Shown piece by piece: positions 56,476 to 64,000 of a DNA stretch of 64,000 nt. A program made the position numbers and the translations under genes. The DNA comes from an uncultured Roseobacter sp. Lineage in GTDB: Bacteria; Pseudomonadota; Alphaproteobacteria; Rhodobacterales; Rhodobacteraceae. The stretch is taken from the NCBI GenBank assembly GCA_947501635.1, contig CANMWT010000001.1:124001-188000 (forward strand), written 5' to 3'. Each line of letters opens with the position of its first letter. Position 1 is the stretch's first letter. The notes beneath the pieces are model-generated. The model was not told the DNA's origin and did not search any database. It worked only from the letters and a program-made list of their open reading frames with translations.

Positions 56476-57710
56476 CCAAACCTCTGAGGGGCGTAGGGGC
56501 CAAGGTCCATGTTTGGCGACTGGTCCGTGATCAATCCAGCGATCAGCCGCCCGGTCTTGGGACCACTGGTCAGCCCCACGTGCTGATGGCCGAAAGCCGT
56601 GAAAACATGTGTCTTCCCGATCTCGCCGATCAAGGGCAGGCTGTCACTGGGCGATGGCCGGAACCCGAGCCATTCTACCTCGCCCGTCGCGGTCAACGAC
56701 GGGAAAGTCTCGCGCGCCTTGCGCCGCAGCAAGGCCAGCGGCGCCTTGGAGCGTTTGGGTGACAGACTTCCCAACTCGACAATGCCGGCGCAGCGTAGCC
56801 CTTGTGCCATTGGCGTTGCCACAAACATGCCCGAAGCAACCATTGTCGGACGCAGCGGGCCGCCCGTGGCATCTTCGTAGATGACATGGTAGCCGCGCTC
56901 TGTCTCCAAGGGCACGTTCAGGCCAAGCTTCTTCATCAGTGGTTTTGACCACACACCGGTGGCGAGCACCGCGTCGTCACAGGCGATCCGGCCCTGTGTT
57001 GTTTCCACCCCGCTCAACCGACCGCCGCTCAGGTCAAAGTCTTTGACGTCGGCCTGGCGGATCACTCCGCCCATCCCCTCAAAAGCCGCAGCAAGCGCAC
57101 GGACATAACCGCCGGGGTCCTTGACGAAACCGTGCTCCTTTAACGCCGCGAGCATACCTATGCGATCACTTATGTTGGGTTCATAGTCGCGCACATCGGT
57201 GCCTTCGATGATCTGTGGCACAAAGCCTGCCTCGCGACGCAGCGCCCATGCGTAGCGTTGCGCCTCAAAATCAGATCGCTTTTCGAAGGCATAGCAATAG
57301 TCGGTCTCCGTGATCCAATCCGACAGCCCCAGATCGTTCGCGAGTGATTTGTGTTGCTCGACACTATCGCTGAGAAGCGGTGTCAGGGCGCGGGCAATCC
57401 GCCGCGTATCAGTGTCATTTGCATTGCTCAGAAATCGGACCAGCCACGGTGCAAGCTTGGGCAGGTAAAGCCAGCGCAGGTAAAGCGGAAAGTTCGGATC
57501 CATCAGATACCCCGGCGCTTTTTTCAAAAGCCCTGGTGTCGTCACCGGCACCACCGCTGCGGCAGCGAGTATGCCAGCGTTGCCGTGCGAGGTGCCTTCG
57601 CCCGGGCCCTGCCGGTCCACAAGGGTGACCTGCGCGCCGGATCGCATCAGCCAAATCGCCGTTGAAACACCGACAATACCTGCACCGATGACAAGTACGT
57701 GCCGCTTCAT
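56472..57710 (-). CDS. D-amino acid dehydrogenase (DadA-like FAD oxidoreductase)
   Basis: 412-residue FAD enzyme. N-terminal dinucleotide motif VLVIGAGIVGVSTAIWLM and the DadA-type SHGNAGILAA, with C-terminal FTAFGHQHVGLTSGPKTGRL. The family oxidises D-amino acids (or D-hydroxyproline) to 2-keto acids, feeding electrons to the membrane chain. ATG 57710 is preferred because it starts the FAD strand. First gene before pxpBCA, suggesting a combined D-amino acid/5-oxoproline pathway. Confidence 0.85.
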   Translation of the reverse strand: MKRHVLVIGAGIVGVSTAIWLMRSGAQVTLVDRQGPGEGTSHGNAGILAAAAVVPVTTPGLLKKAPGYLMDPNFPLYLRWLYLPKLAPWLVRFLSNANDTDTRRIARALTPLLSDSVEQHKSLANDLGLSDWITETDYCYAFEKRSDFEAQRYAWALRREAGFVPQIIEGTDVRDYEPNISDRIGMLAALKEHGFVKDPGGYVRALAAAFEGMGGVIRQADVKDFDLSGGRLSGVETTQGRIACDDAVLATGVWSKPLMKKLGLNVPLETERGYHVIYEDATGGPLRPTMVASGMFVATPMAQGLRCAGIVELGSLSPKRSKAPLALLRRKARETFPSLTATGEVEWLGFRPSPSDSLPLIGEIGKTHVFTAFGHQHVGLTSGPKTGRLIAGLITDQSPNMDLGPYAPQRFG

Positions 57711-57876
57711 CTGTGTAGGCTTTCGATGTTGGTACGCAGTTGCATTCGGGCCTTTCGACACATCATCCGAGAAAAAGTTGCCCTGCCGCGCGACGTTCAG
57801 GGGCCGGACCAGATCAAACTATTTGCATCGGGTCGAGAATGTCCATGCTTGGCGTGCGGTCTGATTGTGAAAAGCG

Positions 57877-59088
57877 TCAGGCGCGCAGCCAGCCTTCCTC
57901 GAACGCTATTTTGCTCACCCCGGCAAGCCGTACCAAGCGCCCCAGTTCAGCTTCGAATGCGCAATGGCGTGCTTTCCCCCAGCGTACACCCGCCTCGGGC
58001 CACAGCGCTTTGACGCGCAAGGTGTCGGCGTCACGGAAAGCTTTCATGTCAACGCGGGCGATGATCCTGTCTTTTTCCATCACCGGAAAGACGTAGTAGC
58101 CGTATTTCCGCTTGGCTTCGGGCACGAAAATCTCGATCCGGTAGTCAAAACCGAACAAACGCTCGGCGCGCTTGCGATCGCGCAGCGCCGGGTCAAACGG
58201 GCTGAGAACTCGCAACCTTGCTGTTGGGGCCTGCTCAAGGCTGAAATCATTGCCAAGTCCGGGACGCGCGTAGCAGGCGCGCAGGCTGCCATCAACGCAG
58301 GTGATGTGCACCGGCTCCAAACGGCCTTGCGCCAGCTCTTGCGCGCACCAGTCTTTTGCCTCTGCAAGGGTGACGTGATCCCAAAAGGCGGCCAGTTCGG
58401 CGGGAGTTGCAAAGCCAAGGCGTGTCAGTGCCTCGGCGCAACACCAGTTGATCGTCTGCGCCTCATGGTCGTCCGGCAAGGCCAGATTGCACAAAGCTTT
58501 GTCGATGACCCGTTCGGTCAGATCATAGCGTTTGCGAAACCCGTCGCGCCCCACCACGCATAAGACACCGCTGCGCCACAGGTACTCCAGCGCTGTTTTC
58601 GACGGATGCCAATCCCACCAGCCGCCGGAGCTGCGCTTCTCGCTTGTGCCGACATCTGATGAACATAAGGGGCCCTGCTCACGAATCTGGTCAATGACCG
58701 TCTGGAACTGTTTTTCAAAACCGTCACGTCGCCAGTTGCGCCATTGCGCGCGTAGCTTTTGCGCATCGCGTTGGCGGCGCAATTCCCACCACGGGTAGTA
58801 CTGCATCGGCACTACCGCCGCGTCATGCGTCCAATGTTCGAAAAGAGCGCGATCTTTTTCATAGAGCGTCTTGAGAGCTTTGGGCCTGTAGCGCGGCCTG
58901 CGCGCAAACAGGATCAGATCATGCGCACGTGCCACGGTGTTGATACTGTCGAGTTGTACGAACCCTAGCCTTTCGATGACGCCCAGCAGTGCGCTACCAG
59001 TCGCGTCCCCCGCGGGCGTCTCAAGAAGCGCATGGCGGTCCAGAAAGACGGCTCTCGCTTCGCGATTGCTCAGCGTGCGGGTGTTCAT
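57877..59088 (-). CDS. Winged-helix DNA glycosylase, YcaQ/AlkX family
   Basis: 403-residue HTH_42 (DUF1006) protein. The catalytic-type motif Q-L-D is visible in LGFVQLDSINTVARAHDL, near residue 45, as in the YcaQ (AlkX) branch that unhooks interstrand crosslinks and removes alkylated bases. Other seen features: ARRPRYRPKAL, HDAAVVPMQYYPWW and FDPALRDRKRAERLFGFDYR. The ATG at 59088 is used; TTG 59094 overlaps the LacI stop. Close coupling with a LacI regulator is odd for a repair gene. Confidence 0.85.
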   Translation of the reverse strand: MNTRTLSNREARAVFLDRHALLETPAGDATGSALLGVIERLGFVQLDSINTVARAHDLILFARRPRYRPKALKTLYEKDRALFEHWTHDAAVVPMQYYPWWELRRQRDAQKLRAQWRNWRRDGFEKQFQTVIDQIREQGPLCSSDVGTSEKRSSGGWWDWHPSKTALEYLWRSGVLCVVGRDGFRKRYDLTERVIDKALCNLALPDDHEAQTINWCCAEALTRLGFATPAELAAFWDHVTLAEAKDWCAQELAQGRLEPVHITCVDGSLRACYARPGLGNDFSLEQAPTARLRVLSPFDPALRDRKRAERLFGFDYRIEIFVPEAKRKYGYYVFPVMEKDRIIARVDMKAFRDADTLRVKALWPEAGVRWGKARHCAFEAELGRLVRLAGVSKIAFEEGWLRA

Positions 59089-59090
59089 CC

Positions 59091-60128
59091 TCAACCGCGC
59101 CGGCGCAGTGTTTCACCATATGTGATTTTGGGTGCGAGGGTGATCTGCTGGGGCGTTTGTGGTTCGGCATCTTCAGGAAGTGCGCTGCGGTCGACGATGA
59201 TCTGCGCAGCGGCCTGCCCGATTTCGAACCGGCAGGCATCCATCGTGGCAAGTTGCCGTGGTAGGCCCGCAAGCAATTCCACGCCGTTAAAGCCGGCCAG
59301 ACCGATCTGCCCGGGGACATCCACGCCCTGATCCATCAGCCACAGCATGCCGCCCGCGCCGATCATGTCGTTTGAATAGTAAAGAAAGTCCAGATCGGGT
59401 GACCGCTCTAACATCGCTTGCGTCATTTCCCGGCCCTTGGCCAAAGCGGAGCCACCGTTGTAAAACTCTCGATCTTCGATTTCGATTCCCGCATGTGTCA
59501 GCCCTTCGGTAAAACCTTCGAACCTTTTTCTTGCTCGGTGATCCAGCGGCATTTTGGTGCCCAGAAATCCGATCCGCGTATACCCTTGCTTTACAATCGC
59601 TTCGGCCATCTTGCGACCCGCCCGCCGGTGCGAAATACCAACCATCGCATCAACGGGGTTGCCGTCAGTATCCATGATCTCGACCACCGGAATGCCAGCA
59701 TTGCGCAGCATGGCCTGGGTTGCGTCGGTGTGCTCCAGGCCGGCAATAATCACACCCGAGGGGCGCCATGACAGCATCTCATAGAGGACTTGCTCTTCTT
59801 TTTCGGGCAGATAGTCGGTAACACCTACGACCGGCTGCAAAGGCGTGTCGTCAAATGTCTTGTTCACACCTGTCAGTACTTCGGGAAATACCATGTTCGA
59901 CAGAGACGGTATTATAACAGCCACCAGATTGACCCGCTGCGAGGCCAGCGACCCCGCGATCTGGTTCGGCACATAGCCCAGTGTTTTCGCTGCTGTCAGT
60001 ACCTTTTCGCGTGTGGCTGCCGAAACATCGCCGCGATTTCGCAGAACCCTGCTTACGGTCATTTCAGAGACCCCGCAGGCTTCGGATACGTCGCGAAGGG
60101 TCAGGGGGCGATGCTTTGGTCTGGTCAC
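59091..60128 (-). CDS. LacI-family transcriptional regulator (GntR-type)
   Basis: 345 residues: N-terminal LacI helix-turn-helix LRDVSEACGVSEMTVSRVLR, hinge helix KTLGYVPNQIAGSLAS, then a periplasmic-binding-protein-like effector domain starting VNLVAVIIPSLSNMVFPEV. It resembles gluconate repressor GntR of proteobacteria. No sugar-use genes are adjacent, so its targets lie elsewhere or beyond this window. The downstream YcaQ-like gene is nearly overlapping. Confidence 0.9.
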   Translation of the reverse strand: MTRPKHRPLTLRDVSEACGVSEMTVSRVLRNRGDVSAATREKVLTAAKTLGYVPNQIAGSLASQRVNLVAVIIPSLSNMVFPEVLTGVNKTFDDTPLQPVVGVTDYLPEKEEQVLYEMLSWRPSGVIIAGLEHTDATQAMLRNAGIPVVEIMDTDGNPVDAMVGISHRRAGRKMAEAIVKQGYTRIGFLGTKMPLDHRARKRFEGFTEGLTHAGIEIEDREFYNGGSALAKGREMTQAMLERSPDLDFLYYSNDMIGAGGMLWLMDQGVDVPGQIGLAGFNGVELLAGLPRQLATMDACRFEIGQAAAQIIVDRSALPEDAEPQTPQQITLAPKITYGETLRRRG

Positions 60129-60153
60129 TGTGAAATCCTGTTCTTTCGATTGA

Positions 60154-60162
60154 TGTTAGCGC
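60154..60162. promoter_or_regulatory. LacI-type operator half-site
   Basis: TGTTAGCGC, a good half of a LacI/GntR-type palindrome, 26 bases upstream of the LacI-family start. The second half (ACGACA) matches poorly. Possible autoregulation site. Confidence 0.3.
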
Positions 60163-60250
60163 ACGACAGTACCCCCTATCAAGCGTTCAGAATACCGCTG
60201 GATATAAAGCGATGACACAGCGCGAAACCTGCGCTACTCATGCGCCGTGC

Positions 60251-60327
60251 GGTCCCGTGGCTCAACTGGATAGAGCAGCCCCCTCCTAAGGGGCAGGTTG
60301 CAGGTTCGAATCCTGCCGGGATCGCCA
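60251..60327 (+). tRNA. tRNA-Arg (CCT anticodon)
   Basis: 77-base cloverleaf: acceptor GGTCCCG pairs with CGGGATC, anticodon stem GCCCC/GGGGC with loop CTCCTAA (anticodon CCT, decoding AGG), T-loop TTCGAAT and encoded CCA. The stretch 60129-60250 upstream holds the LacI promoter and nothing else that I can support; 60328-60485 holds only the leader of the next gene. Confidence 0.96.
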
Positions 60328-60485
60328 TTTTCGGGCCGGGCGTGGGCTGGTTGCGCGCGTTACATCGCGTGACCGTGAGCCGCTTTGATGATCTTTCCCC
60401 TTATTGTTTCAGCCACGCCGTTTATATTGTCTTGCATGCGGCGGGACATGTTTCGGCGCGGCAGTGTGTGGAAAGGTAAAAAAAG

Positions 60486-60824
60486 ATGAACAAATTTATT
60501 GTCAAAGTGGCACTGGCGGCTTTGGTCGTAGCGCTATCCGGCGCTGCGGGCGCCGCACAGGCGCAAAGCACGACTACGCTGGGCTTGAGTTCGTCATGGT
60601 ACAACACCTACGCGGATGATCGCGCCCACGGACCCAAGCCGCGCCCGCACAAAAGTCATGCTGGTGAAGGCAAAGCCTACAAAAAACACGATGCGGACAA
60701 GAAGAAACACGTACTGGGCACACCGCACAAAAGATATTTCAAAAATACGAAGCGCCGGCATTACATGTACCGAACGGCGCCCCGGCGCAATGTGCGCGGC
60801 TATGCAAATGCGCCCTGGAACTGA
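60486..60824 (+). CDS. Small secreted basic protein, unrecognised
   Basis: 112 residues. A clear signal peptide (MNKFIVKVALAALVVALSGA, cleavage likely after AQA near residue 26) precedes a very Lys/His/Arg-rich mature part with clusters such as KAYKKHDADKKKHV and KNTKRRHYMYR. AAAGG lies upstream of the ATG. I know no family; a periplasmic or surface polycation is suggested. It lies between two tRNA genes. Confidence 0.7.
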   Translation: MNKFIVKVALAALVVALSGAAGAAQAQSTTTLGLSSSWYNTYADDRAHGPKPRPHKSHAGEGKAYKKHDADKKKHVLGTPHKRYFKNTKRRHYMYRTAPRRNVRGYANAPWN

Positions 60825-60843
60825 CAATCGGCCGTCTGGGCTT

Positions 60844-60920
60844 TGGTCGGGCTGAGAGGATTCGAACCTCCGACCCCCTGCTCCCGAAGCAGGTGCGCTA
60901 CCAGGCTGCGCCACAGCCCG
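60844..60920 (-). tRNA. tRNA-Pro (CGG anticodon)
   Basis: 77 bases on the minus strand: acceptor CGGGCTG pairs with CAGCCCG, anticodon stem CCTGC/GCAGG with loop TTCGGGA (anticodon CGG), T-loop TTCGAAT, encoded CCA. It is convergent with the small secreted protein gene, 19 bases away. Confidence 0.96.
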
Positions 60921-61030
60921 ACCCTGTCCCGACAAATACGACGAGATCCTCTGAGGAGCAATAAGCCCGTGCGAAGGCACCACGCCAAGTAGTCGGAAAC
61001 CGAAGTAGTCCGGCAGTGTGTCCTATGCCT

Positions 61031-62137
61031 TCAGAGGCTTTCGTCCAGTGCGGCGAGGATCGCGTCGCCCATCTCGGTTGTACTGATCGGGCGGCCGCCC
61101 TCTGCCCCCATGAGATCAGCTGTGCGCGCGCCACCTGCAAGAACCGCCTCGATCGCGTTTTCAAGCCGTGTGGCTTCCGCGCCCTGATCGAATGAATACC
61201 GCAGCGCCATCGCAAAGCTCAGCACGCAGGCAATCGGGTTGGCCTTGCCTTGCCCGGTAATATCCGGAGCAGAGCCGTGCACGGGTTCATACAGCGCTTT
61301 CGGCCGCCCGTTTGCTGCCGGTGCGCCAAGACTGGCCGAGGGAAGCATGCCCAGCGAACCCGTCAGCATCGCCGCGCAATCCGACAGGATATCACCAAAG
61401 AGGTTGTCGGTCAGGATGACGTCGAACTGCTTGGGCGCACGCACCAACTGCATGGCGCCATTGTCTGCATACATGTGGCTAAGTTCGACATCCGGGTAGT
61501 CTTCGTCGTGCACTTTCTGCACCACCTCGCGCCAAAGTATGCCGCTTTCCATCACATTGGCCTTCTCCATCGAGCAGACCTTGTTGTTGCGCCGCCGTGC
61601 AAGCTCGAACGCGGAGCGTGCAACACGGTCGATTTCGCTTTCGGTGTAGCGCTGGGTGTTGATCCCGACACGTTCGTTGCCTTCCTCGAAAATGCCGCGC
61701 GGCTCACCGAAATAGACGCCCGAAGTCAGCTCGCGGACGATCATGATGTCGAGCCCGGCAACCACGTCTTTCTTGAGCGAGGAGAAATCAGCGAGCGCAT
61801 CAAAACACTGCGCCGGACGCAGGTTCGAGAACAGGTCCATCTCTTTGCGCAGACGCAGCAAGCCGCGTTCAGGTTTCACACTGAAATCCAGATCGTCGTA
61901 CTTTGGCCCTCCCACAGCGCCAAGCAGTACGGCGTCTACTTCCAGCGCTTTGGCCATCGTGTCATCATGCAGCGGTGTGCCATGCGCGTCGTAGGCGGCA
62001 CCCCCGACAAGATCTTCGCTGACGTCAAACTGCATGCCGCGGTTGTCGCCGAACCACGCGATCACGCGCTTGACCTGTTCCATCACTTCGGGGCCGATGC
62101 CGTCACCGGGAAGGATCAAAAGGGATGGGTTGGCCAT
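61031..62137 (-). CDS. leuB: 3-isopropylmalate dehydrogenase
   Basis: 368-residue NAD-dependent decarboxylating dehydrogenase of leucine synthesis. Begins [20 protein letters not shown]; also seen are [48 protein letters not shown] (metal-binding aspartates) and [18 protein letters not shown]. Full family length. Stands between tRNA-Pro and the EEP gene on the minus strand. Confidence 0.96.
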   Translation of the reverse strand: MANPSLLILPGDGIGPEVMEQVKRVIAWFGDNRGMQFDVSEDLVGGAAYDAHGTPLHDDTMAKALEVDAVLLGAVGGPKYDDLDFSVKPERGLLRLRKEMDLFSNLRPAQCFDALADFSSLKKDVVAGLDIMIVRELTSGVYFGEPRGIFEEGNERVGINTQRYTESEIDRVARSAFELARRRNNKVCSMEKANVMESGILWREVVQKVHDEDYPDVELSHMYADNGAMQLVRAPKQFDVILTDNLFGDILSDCAAMLTGSLGMLPSASLGAPAANGRPKALYEPVHGSAPDITGQGKANPIACVLSFAMALRYSFDQGAEATRLENAIEAVLAGGARTADLMGAEGGRPISTTEMGDAILAALDESL

Positions 62138-62214
62138 GGTGGGTCTCCTGCATGAAATTTACAGCTGCGGCCTACCCTGCAGCATGCGCGGGGTCAAGCG
62201 GCTGGGGCGGATGG

Positions 62215-63399
62215 CTACCGCGCCAGATCGACCCAGACCAGCCTGTGGCGGCTGGCAATCGCTGCCGTTTCGCCCGGTGCGCCTGACGGCCAGTACACGC
62301 CCGTGCCGATGACACGCCACTCGGCAGAAGGCAGCACGTAGTCCACGCGCATGTTCCCCGGCACCGGATCATCCCAGTCCACTGTGTCGAACGGGTCGCC
62401 TGTCAGCGCTTGGCTGCCTTCACTTTTCGGTTCGGGGTCTTGCAGGCGCGGGTCAGTCAGAACCCGCCTGATGGCTTCCTTTATGCCCTCGCCTTCGTCG
62501 GGGTCCTGATTGAAATCGCCCAAAAGAACAAAACTGTCTGTTGCCGCGGGTCCGAAAGCACCATCCAGAAACTTCAGCCAGAATGTGATCTCGTCATGGT
62601 TGCGCCGGCCGTTGCGGTCCTCTGGGCCGTCAAAGACGGGGGGCGTTGCGTGAAAGGTCAAAAGATCGACACGGCCCAAGTTCGGGACATCGACAGGCAC
62701 CACCCAGTGACCTGTCGTGGGCAAGCGCTGGATGCTTTGTGCGTCCTCCGAAGGGAAGGGCGCGCCACCTGCCGTCGGCAGCAGTGCACCCGGAAAGTCG
62801 CGCCACAGCAGGGCGGTAAAGTCTTGTACCTCGTCGGTGCGGATCGGATAGCGGGACAATACGGCCATGCCGCCCTGACCCCAAAATCGGCCATAACCTT
62901 GAGCATCGCGTGGCTCGGCCCGGCGTCCGTTGCCGTCCATGTCGAAGGGCGTCGCCATACCGGTGTTTGGCCGGCTGAAAAAAGCATATGGGTAATCAAG
63001 CCCGGCATTGCGCAACAACGTGGTGAATGCCGCGATTGCGCGTCCGGTCAGATCGTAGTCAAAGCCCTGCAAAGAGACGATGTCGGGCTTCGTCTGTGCG
63101 AGAACCTCAACCACCGCTGCTACTTGCGGGTCTTCGCCGCGTAGAATGTCGCGCAGCAACAGGCCGGGCCCGTCACGCTGCAATTCGGTATTGAATGTCG
63201 CGATCCGCAGCGGCTCGGCCACAGCGGCGAAAGACCAAAGACACAGCGAAAGGACTGCTAGTAGGCGGCCTGATACTCGCGCTCTTCCTCGGCCGCGGCT
63301 GCGTTCGCATAGGCGCGGCGGCGTTTTGCCTCGATCAGATCGGCCACACGTTTCATCGCGATGCCGCGCATGATCATGCTGGCAGGAAGAAAGGCCCAT
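62215..63399 (-). CDS. Endonuclease/exonuclease/phosphatase-family protein, probably exported
   Basis: EEP-fold protein: RIATFNTELQR, DIVSLQGFDYD, GGMAVLSRYPI, FHATPPVFD, LLGDFNQDPDEG and, near the end, RVDYVLPSAEW with SRHRLVWVDL, giving the metal and catalytic residues of the DNase I-like superfamily. A signal-peptide-like stretch LLAVLSLCLWSFAAVAEP occurs at about residues 46-63, but no ATG, GTG or TTG lies in frame just before it; the only upstream in-frame start is ATG 63399, inside the preceding gene. The true start is therefore unclear. Probably an extracellular nuclease or phosphatase. Confidence 0.8.
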   Translation of the reverse strand: MGLSSCQHDHARHRDETCGRSDRGKTPPRLCERSRGRGRARVSGRLLAVLSLCLWSFAAVAEPLRIATFNTELQRDGPGLLLRDILRGEDPQVAAVVEVLAQTKPDIVSLQGFDYDLTGRAIAAFTTLLRNAGLDYPYAFFSRPNTGMATPFDMDGNGRRAEPRDAQGYGRFWGQGGMAVLSRYPIRTDEVQDFTALLWRDFPGALLPTAGGAPFPSEDAQSIQRLPTTGHWVVPVDVPNLGRVDLLTFHATPPVFDGPEDRNGRRNHDEITFWLKFLDGAFGPAATDSFVLLGDFNQDPDEGEGIKEAIRRVLTDPRLQDPEPKSEGSQALTGDPFDTVDWDDPVPGNMRVDYVLPSAEWRVIGTGVYWPSGAPGETAAIASRHRLVWVDLAR

Positions 63400-64000
63400 G
63401 CTGTCACAGTCCAGATCAGGGTTTGCGGGTTTTGCAGTGTGATCGGGTCTAGCAGATCAGAGGTTGTCTTGACCACAGCGGGGATGAGAAACGGCAGTAA
63501 AAATCCGAACGCAATGTTGAAACGCGCGTCACGACGCAGGCGGACCAAGACGTCGCCGCCTGCTGTGGGGTCAAAGAGCGGCAGGTTGACCCAAACATTG
63601 AAGGGTCCGTTACGCACAGGCCAGCCCCCGATGCGGACGACCATGGCAAAAACGACCAGCGTCAGAAGCGAGATCATGTAAGCAAGGCCCGCAGCTACCC
63701 GCACATCGGAGATTGCTTCCATGGACACATGTGTCGGCAGCATCAACACGACCAGCCGCACGGGTGAATAGGGGAAATCAATTGTGTTACCGACGATTTG
63801 CCCAATCGAGGCAAGCCCTTCGGTCAATGCGGATGAATCCGTCTTACCCTTGGCAATCGCGGTCAGCACGAAGACGGTGACGAATAGCGCAACAAAGCGG
63901 ACACGGTTGAAAGGGGGAGCGTCGCGGAATTCTACAATACTGGGAGCGTTCGAATTGTATTCGACAAAGGTCAGGAAGGCTGCGAGCAACGCGACCAGAA
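63258..64000 (-). CDS. Membrane protein, partial (5' end outside window)
   Basis: Open frame that runs to the window edge without an upstream stop, so the N-terminus is missing. At least three to four hydrophobic segments are visible (VRFVALFVTVFVLTAIA, AAGLAYMISLLTLVVFAMVV, FNIAFGFLLPFLIPAVV and TLIWTVTAWAFLPASMIM), with VEYNSNAPSIVEFRDAPPFN near the start and a charged tail DLIEAKRRRAYANAAAAEEE. I do not recognise a named family. Its 3' end overlaps the EEP gene. Confidence 0.7.
   Translation of the reverse strand, partial: LVALLAAFLTFVEYNSNAPSIVEFRDAPPFNRVRFVALFVTVFVLTAIAKGKTDSSALTEGLASIGQIVGNTIDFPYSPVRLVVLMLPTHVSMEAISDVRVAAGLAYMISLLTLVVFAMVVRIGGWPVRNGPFNVWVNLPLFDPTAGGDVLVRLRRDARFNIAFGFLLPFLIPAVVKTTSDLLDPITLQNPQTLIWTVTAWAFLPASMIMRGIAMKRVADLIEAKRRRAYANAAAAEEEREYQAAY

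Overview
The window looks like the chromosome of a marine alphaproteobacterium of the Rhodobacterales (Roseobacter group). The evidence is a fbc-type petABC operon plus PetP/PetR-like regulators, the xseB-ispA-dxs order, a dispersed intergenic motif of a kind I associate with this order, GC-rich genes with long antisense shadow frames, and many uptake and catabolic operons for small nitrogen compounds. I see no phage, insertion sequence, integrase or CRISPR array.

Region by region. 1-2.9 kb: a partial adenine deaminase, a VOC protein and a LysR regulator. 3.0-8.9 kb: a catabolic operon (class II aldolase, membrane hydroxylase, acyl-CoA dehydrogenase, NDP-forming acyl-CoA ligase, CaiD-like hydratase), possibly for carnitine or gamma-butyrobetaine. 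9.0-13.8 kb: an exopolysaccharide/O-antigen module. 13.8-15.6 kb: an epimerase-like protein and an ornithine cyclodeaminase homologue. 15.6-18.7 kb (minus): xseB-ispA-dxs for isoprenoids. 18.8-20.0 kb: petP-petR. 20.2-23.6 kb: ilvE, a small NTF2 protein, an EamA exporter and aroC. 23.7-27.0 kb: a TPP riboswitch followed by thiBPQ. 27.0-27.7 kb (minus): an FMN riboswitch and ribH. 27.7-29.0 kb: a PaiB-like protein and a GST. 29.2-31.9 kb: petABC and a terminator. 31.9-33.3 kb: a gene-poor stretch with two perfect CRP-type palindromes, a possible 49-residue ORF and a Crp-family regulator. 33.5-35.6 kb: dapF-mtaB. 35.7 kb: tRNA-Lys. 35.9-39.9 kb (minus): a quinone-oxidoreductase-like protein, an FMO-like flavoprotein, a small membrane protein and an MddA-like membrane methyltransferase.

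40-57.7 kb is the most unusual part. It holds three adjoining nitrogen-catabolic blocks. (a) A ureohydrolase, GNAT-like protein and 2OG-Fe(II) oxygenase are divergent from a PotABCD-type ABC importer, an isochorismatase-fold hydrolase and an unrecognised protein, with a metallo-beta-lactamase hydrolase facing them. (b) A LysR regulator is divergent from a four-gene operon (AA_synth family, alpha/beta hydrolase, luciferase-like monooxygenase, aldehyde dehydrogenase) that resembles the Rut pyrimidine pathway in its kinds of enzyme. (c) A DadA-like dehydrogenase is coupled to the 5-oxoprolinase genes pxpB-pxpC-pxpA. I recognise the families but not a described pathway for (a) or (b).

57.8-64 kb: a YcaQ-type DNA glycosylase and a LacI regulator, tRNA-Arg, a small secreted basic protein, tRNA-Pro, leuB, an endonuclease/exonuclease/phosphatase protein and a partial membrane protein cut by the window end. 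All functions are by recognition of motifs in the sequence; no database search was run.
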